From the NCBI GenBank assembly GCA_002215675.1, contig NGFH01000001.1:62001-126000 (forward strand): a DNA stretch of 64,000 nucleotides, given 5' to 3'. Position numbers and translations under genes: made by a program. Positions 60,219 to 64,000 of the stretch are shown one piece after another. The notes under the pieces are model-generated. The model was not told where the DNA came from. It saw only the letters and a list, made by a program, of their open reading frames with translations, and did no database searches. Position 1 is the first letter of the stretch; each line of letters begins with the position of its first letter. This DNA is from Bacteroidetes bacterium 2013_40CM_41_45. Its GTDB lineage: Bacteria; Bacteroidota; Bacteroidia; AKYH767-A; 2013-40CM-41-45.

Positions 60219-62018
60219 TCAAAGACGCGATGCAAGCACACATGTTTTCTTAAACGATTTCACCAAGCCGTCTAACTTGTACACTTCGACAAAGACAATA
60301 TAAATCCCTATGCTTGCTTTCTCGCGCTTGTCATTCACACCATCCCATACAAAAGAGCCGCTTGTACCGAGCAACTCGTTAGCTGTTAATTTTCTCACTT
60401 GTCTTCCGCGCGAATCAAAGATGATTACGTTGGCTGTATAACCCGCTGCATCAAAGTGATAATTAATAGTTGCGACATCGTTATACCCGTCATTGTCGGG
60501 AGAAAAAATTTCGGGAACTACAGCAATCTCACTGCCGTCACCCGATGTTTCGCTGTACTGTGAATTGCGGTACCCCGGAGTGGCAAAGCCAGCGCTCTCT
60601 GCTGCCGAATGCCAGTTTGTATTGTCCTGTGATAGCTTGCCAGGATTGATTCGTTCAAGAGAAACACCCTTCGTATCGTTAAGTAATGGAAACTGCCAGG
60701 TGTCACTGTACAGAAGCCGGTCAATAACAGTTTGCGAAGCATCAACAAGAGCTACAATATCATTATCGATATTGTAAGCGGGCATAGATGCAACCTGCAC
60801 AAACGCGCCCGGTGAGGCAGAATAATATTGCGACATTACCGCTTCCGGCGATTCGGTGAGTACAGCATATTCTCCCGGAAACAGAAAAACATTTTCTGTT
60901 GTAATTGCATTTATATCATCCAGAATCTGCGTGTCGTAATCACCGCTCGCAATATTTAATGCGGCCAGGTTAATGACTTTTGGCGAACGATTATATAGCT
61001 CCACAAAATCTTCTCCGCCGGTTAGAGGGTCGTAAAGAATTTCATTGATAACAATATCATTGGGTTGTGCGGCCTCAGCAATTACAAAATCCATAGTTGA
61101 ATTCGAAGTCAGAGTATTTCCTGACAAATCTGAAATGTTATTTGCGGTCAATGTATACAGGAGAGAACTTTGAAAAGACGTAGCGAAAGTTAGATGTACA
61201 AGCGTTAAATCTGATAAATCTCTTTGCGCGTTTGCCGGAATCCCTATGCTATTATTTACCGAATAGTTATTTACGTTTTGCGCCGTACTGCTGTCAATCT
61301 GCTCATTGAAATGAACATCGAGCTGTGTGGATGATAAAACACTGGCCCCTGTTAACATAGGCGGAATGGTATCGAGTATCATAGGGCCTACGTAAAAGTC
61401 ATCGAAATAAAACTTTGTTGCATTAGAGCTGGTGTATTTACAAACCATGCCGAAATAAGAAGTAGCATTAAAAACTGAATCCGTGCCGGTTGCTTCCAAC
61501 TGAAATGCATTTCCTCCTGCCGGGTCGATATAAAGCCGCCACGTAGCCAACGCATCACGTGTAACTTTTACACGAATGGCAAAGTTGGTGGCAATAAGAG
61601 TTGTTCCCCGACAAACAGAAATTAACGTGTTTCCACTCTGACGAAAAAGCTCCACCTGGTCATTCGTCAGTGCTTCTCCGAACTGAAGGTAATACCCATT
61701 AAGCGGGCTTTTAAGATTTTGCTGGTCTGAAACAAGATATACACGCGCATTATTGCTCGATGACGGTGGAAGGTTAAGCCGAATCCAAAAATTCCATTCA
61801 CAATTATTCAGGCTTACCGTGTTTGGAACAGACAGATAACTGGAATCTGTTCCGGTTGAATTAAGCTGTAGCTGAAAGCCGGTATTTACAACAAACTTTG
61901 CGGCATCTCCGCTCCATGCAGGGCTGTTTGTAAAATCGCCATCCGAAAAATTATCTGTTACCTGAGCAAAACAAAGTTCCGTAATGAAAAGAAACAGAAC
62001 GTATAAAAACTTTTTCAT
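60219..62018 (-). CDS. Lamin-tail-domain secreted protein with FlgD-like C-terminus
   Basis: 599 residues, signal peptide (LYVLFLFITELCFAQ). N-terminal beta-sandwich (about 20-210), an Ig-like segment (about 215-310, VLSSTQLDVHFNEQIDSSTA), a lamin-tail domain (about 318-450, NDIVINEILYDPLTGGEDFVELYN) and a C-terminal FlgD-like/T9SS type-B-like domain (PEIFSPDNDGYNDV to VLASRL). Likely a surface or secreted structural protein; substrate unknown. Confidence 0.8.
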   Translation of the reverse strand: MKKFLYVLFLFITELCFAQVTDNFSDGDFTNSPAWSGDAAKFVVNTGFQLQLNSTGTDSSYLSVPNTVSLNNCEWNFWIRLNLPPSSSNNARVYLVSDQQNLKSPLNGYYLQFGEALTNDQVELFRQSGNTLISVCRGTTLIATNFAIRVKVTRDALATWRLYIDPAGGNAFQLEATGTDSVFNATSYFGMVCKYTSSNATKFYFDDFYVGPMILDTIPPMLTGASVLSSTQLDVHFNEQIDSSTAQNVNNYSVNNSIGIPANAQRDLSDLTLVHLTFATSFQSSLLYTLTANNISDLSGNTLTSNSTMDFVIAEAAQPNDIVINEILYDPLTGGEDFVELYNRSPKVINLAALNIASGDYDTQILDDINAITTENVFLFPGEYAVLTESPEAVMSQYYSASPGAFVQVASMPAYNIDNDIVALVDASQTVIDRLLYSDTWQFPLLNDTKGVSLERINPGKLSQDNTNWHSAAESAGFATPGYRNSQYSETSGDGSEIAVVPEIFSPDNDGYNDVATINYHFDAAGYTANVIIFDSRGRQVRKLTANELLGTSGSFVWDGVNDKREKASIGIYIVFVEVYKLDGLVKSFKKTCVLASRL

Positions 62019-62029
62019 CGGGCTTTTAA

Positions 62030-62037
62030 TACTTTTG
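62030..62037 (+). promoter_or_regulatory. Possible -7 box for asd
   Basis: TACTTTTG fits TAnnTTTG; no TTTG at the right spacing. asd ATG 24 bases downstream. Confidence 0.35.
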
Positions 62038-62060
62038 AAGCCTGAAAATTAATTAAAAAT

Positions 62061-63050
62061 ATGAAAGTTGCCGTTGTAGGCGCTACCGGCTTGGTGGGCG
62101 GAATGATCCTGAAAGTTCTTGAAGAAAGGAATTTCCCTGTAACGGCACTCATTCCAGTCGCTTCAGAAAGATCTGTCGGGAAAGAGATTGTGTTTCAAAA
62201 TACAAAATTCAAAGTTCATGGTATGGCAGAAGCGATGAATATGCGGGCGGATATTGCGCTCTTCAGTGCCGGAGGAAATACATCACTGGAATGGGCGCCA
62301 AAATTTGCTGAAGCGGGCGCCACCGTTATTGACAACTCTTCTGCATGGCGAATGGACCCCCAGAAAAAATTAGTAGTTCCTGAAATAAATGGCGATGCGC
62401 TGACAGCGGCTGATAAAATCATTGCCAACCCCAATTGTTCAACCATTCAGATGGTGATGGTTCTCCATCCACTGCACAAAAAATTCCGTATCAAAAGAAT
62501 CGTTGTATCAACATACCAGGCGGTTTCAGGAGCCGGTAAAAAAGGGGTCGACCAGATGATGAACGAAAGAAAAGGCGTTGATGGTGGAAAGGTCTATCCT
62601 CACCCCATTGACCTGAACGTGATTCCGCAGGTGGATGTTTTCCTCGACAATGACTATACCAAAGAAGAAATGAAGATGGTGAACGAAACCAGGAAAATTC
62701 TTCGCGATGATTCATTACGCATCACAGCAACCTGCGTTCGTGTTCCGGTTCTTACCGGGCATTCCGAATCGGTGAACGTAGAATTTGAAAACGATTTTTC
62801 TGTGGATGATGTAAAAAATATTTTGTCATCAACTCCTGGAGTTAAAGTTGTGGATGATGCAAAAAAAGGGCTGTATCCGCTTCCCATCCATGCTGCGGGC
62901 TCCGATGATTCTTTTGTCGGACGAATCCGAAGGGATGAATCGCATCCGCGCTCGCTGAATATGTGGATTGTTTCTGATAACCTGCGAAAAGGCGCAGCAA
63001 CCAACGCGGTGCAGATTGCAGAATACCTGGCCGGCAAAAAACTTATTTAA
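62061..63050 (+). CDS. asd: Aspartate-semialdehyde dehydrogenase
   Basis: 329 residues, NADPH-dependent step in the lysine/threonine/methionine pathway (also a source of DAP for the cell wall). VGATGLVGGMILKVLEER (dinucleotide-binding), NPNCSTIQMV with the catalytic Cys, the YQAVSGAGKKG segment and HSESVNVEFE. Convergent with lspA, overlapping it by four bases. Confidence 0.95.
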   Translation: MKVAVVGATGLVGGMILKVLEERNFPVTALIPVASERSVGKEIVFQNTKFKVHGMAEAMNMRADIALFSAGGNTSLEWAPKFAEAGATVIDNSSAWRMDPQKKLVVPEINGDALTAADKIIANPNCSTIQMVMVLHPLHKKFRIKRIVVSTYQAVSGAGKKGVDQMMNERKGVDGGKVYPHPIDLNVIPQVDVFLDNDYTKEEMKMVNETRKILRDDSLRITATCVRVPVLTGHSESVNVEFENDFSVDDVKNILSSTPGVKVVDDAKKGLYPLPIHAAGSDDSFVGRIRRDESHPRSLNMWIVSDNLRKGAATNAVQIAEYLAGKKLI

Positions 63051-63688
63051 CTCTGCACAGTTTGTTCTGCCGCAGCGGGCCCGGCGATATCTTCTTCCTT
63101 ATGAAAATATTTTTTCTGGAAAAGCAATATCATTGCTACGCCTATGGTTATGGAGGAATCTGAAATGTTGAAAACAGGCCGGAAAAAAATAAACTCCTGG
63201 TTTGCCCAGAATGGAACCCACGAGGGGAAGTGCCCTTCTATAATGGGGAAGTAAAGCATATCCACTACCCTTCCCTGGAGGAATGAGGCATAGCCGCCCT
63301 CGGGAGGAAAAAGTTTTGCAATCTGGAAATTGCTTTCAGAAAAAATCATTCCGTAAAATGCGCTGTCAATAATATTGCCGATGGCACCGGCAAAAATCAA
63401 TGCAAACGCAGCGATTTGTCCTTTATGCTTTTTGTGCAAGACGAGATGCCGCAGGTACCAACCTATGCCGATTACAGCAGCTATCCTGAAAATACTCAGC
63501 AGAAGCTTTCCGATGCTTCCTCCCAATTCAAGCCCGAAGGCCATTCCATAATTTTCCGTGAAATGAATTATAAACCCGTTTCCTATCACATGGATTTCCT
63601 GCCCCAGGTACATGTGGGTCTTGACCAGGATTTTCACAACCTGGTCAACGAGCAGTACCAAAAAAATTATCAGGAGCGGCCTTTTCAA
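63047..63688 (-). CDS. lspA: Lipoprotein signal peptidase II
   Basis: Aspartyl inner-membrane peptidase cleaving prolipoprotein signal peptides. Four hydrophobic helices; catalytic Asp residues lie in GAIGNIIDSAFYGM and FNISDSSITIGV; HFTENYGMAFGL is another family segment. I place the start at TTG 63688 (LKRPLLIIFLVLLVDQ), as no in-frame ATG exists; upstream in-frame sequence (to TTG 63742) is made of the heptamer hairpin. The element appears to have displaced the original start. Confidence 0.88.
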   Translation of the reverse strand: MKRPLLIIFLVLLVDQVVKILVKTHMYLGQEIHVIGNGFIIHFTENYGMAFGLELGGSIGKLLLSIFRIAAVIGIGWYLRHLVLHKKHKGQIAAFALIFAGAIGNIIDSAFYGMIFSESNFQIAKLFPPEGGYASFLQGRVVDMLYFPIIEGHFPSWVPFWANQEFIFFRPVFNISDSSITIGVAMILLFQKKYFHKEEDIAGPAAAEQTVQS

Positions 63689-63690
63689 TT

Positions 63691-63761
63691 GCGAATTGAG
63701 GATTGGTGATTGCGAATATAATTCACGCGTCTCAGCCCGCAATTTAAAATCCGCAATCCGA
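63691..63761. repeat. Heptamer-repeat hairpin D at the lspA start
   Basis: Left arm 63691-63718 (GCGAATT, GAGGATT, GGTGATT, GCGAATA) and right arm 63734-63761 (AGCCCGC, AATTTAA, AATCCGC, AATCCGA), inverted. The right arm matches that of hairpin C (AATTTAAAAT[TC]CGCAATCCG), so the two are copies of one element. It fills the gap between lspA and the DksA-like gene. Confidence 0.88.
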
Positions 63762-63768
63762 AATGTTC

Positions 63769-64000
63769 CTAATCCCTATACTGGCTTAGCTTCGCTTCTA
63801 TGCTTTGCGTTGTGTGAGGAACAGCGCGAAGACGTTCCTTAGGAATCAATTTTCCTGTAACGCGGCATATGCCATACGTCTTATTCTCTATGCGGATAAG
63901 AGCGTTTTCAAGCTGCTCGATAAACTTTTTTTGCCGTGCTGCCAATTGCCCTGCCTCTTCTTTAGCAAGTGTGTCGGAACCGTCTTCAAGCACTTTAAAT
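63769..64000 (-). CDS. DksA/TraR-family regulator (5' end outside window)
   Basis: At least 76 visible residues: the frame is open to the window edge, so the N-terminus is missing. The visible part has IRIENKTYGICRVTGKLIPK and the terminal RLRAVPHTTQSIEAKLSQYRD typical of the DksA/TraR family, which binds RNA polymerase in the secondary channel. Only one Cys of the normal four-Cys zinc finger is seen (GICRVTG with no second Cys, no C-terminal CXXC), so it is a degenerate, probably zinc-free form. ileS-dksA-lspA is a familiar order in the phylum. Confidence 0.85.
   Translation of the reverse strand, partial: FKVLEDGSDTLAKEEAGQLAARQKKFIEQLENALIRIENKTYGICRVTGKLIPKERLRAVPHTTQSIEAKLSQYRD

Noticed and set aside
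1-64000. Prophage, integrative element, plasmid origin or chromosomal origin
   Set aside because: No integrase, phage structural, transfer, partition or dnaA genes, and no attachment-site pair at tRNA genes.

Overview
The window is chromosomal DNA from a member of the Bacteroidota, probably an environmental strain or metagenome-assembled genome. The evidence is several secreted proteins ending in type IX secretion (T9SS) sorting domains (choice-of-anchor B protein, M43 protease, BNR-repeat protein and others), SusC/CirA-type TonB receptors with an N-terminal carboxypeptidase-regulatory domain, an S46 dipeptidyl peptidase, the exbB-exbD-exbD-tonB-pstS-like-TPR operon, CCDC81-HU/SPOR and DUF3078 proteins, and Bacteroidota-type -7 boxes (TAnnTTTG). 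No rRNA gene is present, so I cannot place it below phylum or class level. Nothing suggests a prophage, plasmid, integrative element or CRISPR array; the gene set is mostly core.

Layout. 1-4.8 kb: GH20 hexosaminidase (5' end outside the window) overlapping a glycosylasparaginase, a T9SS protein and purine nucleoside phosphorylase. 4.7-9.6 kb: lpxK divergent from glmM-acs; acs carries a 474-base in-frame insertion encoding a DUF559 nuclease. 9.6-16.3 kb: minus-strand TonB energy-transducing operon, interrupted by a four-helix-bundle (23S IVS-type) cassette. 16.4-24 kb: glutaryl-CoA dehydrogenase, T9SS protein, orphan anti-sigma-like protein, lipA, and a likely metal TonB receptor with a His/Cys-rich small partner. 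24-32.7 kb: M43 protease, tatA, ndh, a WD40 protein, a small TonB-domain protein, gltX-folB, tRNA-Cys. 32.8-46.4 kb: membrane proteins, M20 peptidase, dprA, TonB receptor, kdsB, HU/SPOR protein, rpoN, CAU-anticodon tRNA, HAD hydrolase, methylmalonyl-CoA epimerase. 46.5-64 kb: a 22-residue Lys-rich protein, BNR protein, OmpA, deoxyhypusine-synthase homologue, exonuclease, methyltransferase, purN, SOD, S46 peptidase, tatD, GT9 glycosyltransferase, DUF3078, mscL, lamin-tail protein, asd, lspA and a partial DksA-like gene.

Shared themes are the cell envelope (lpxK, kdsB, GT9, lspA, mscL, OmpA, TonB machinery), protein and glycan scavenging (GH20 with glycosylasparaginase, M43, S46, M20) and housekeeping biosynthesis.

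The most unusual content is small repeat-bounded DNA lodged in or flush against core genes. (i) The DUF559 element in acs has GC-rich terminal inverted repeats that each contain a palindrome, and a solo repeat of the same family lies at 2477-2509. (ii) The IVS-protein cassette between exbB and exbD is bounded by inverted GCAGT-type arrays. (iii) Three hairpins built from tandem 7-base units sit flush against tonB, tatD/GT9 and lspA, and two single-arm heptamer arrays lie beside gcdH and inside the GT9 gene. These look like related families of mini-elements, two of which carry or are associated with a protein gene.
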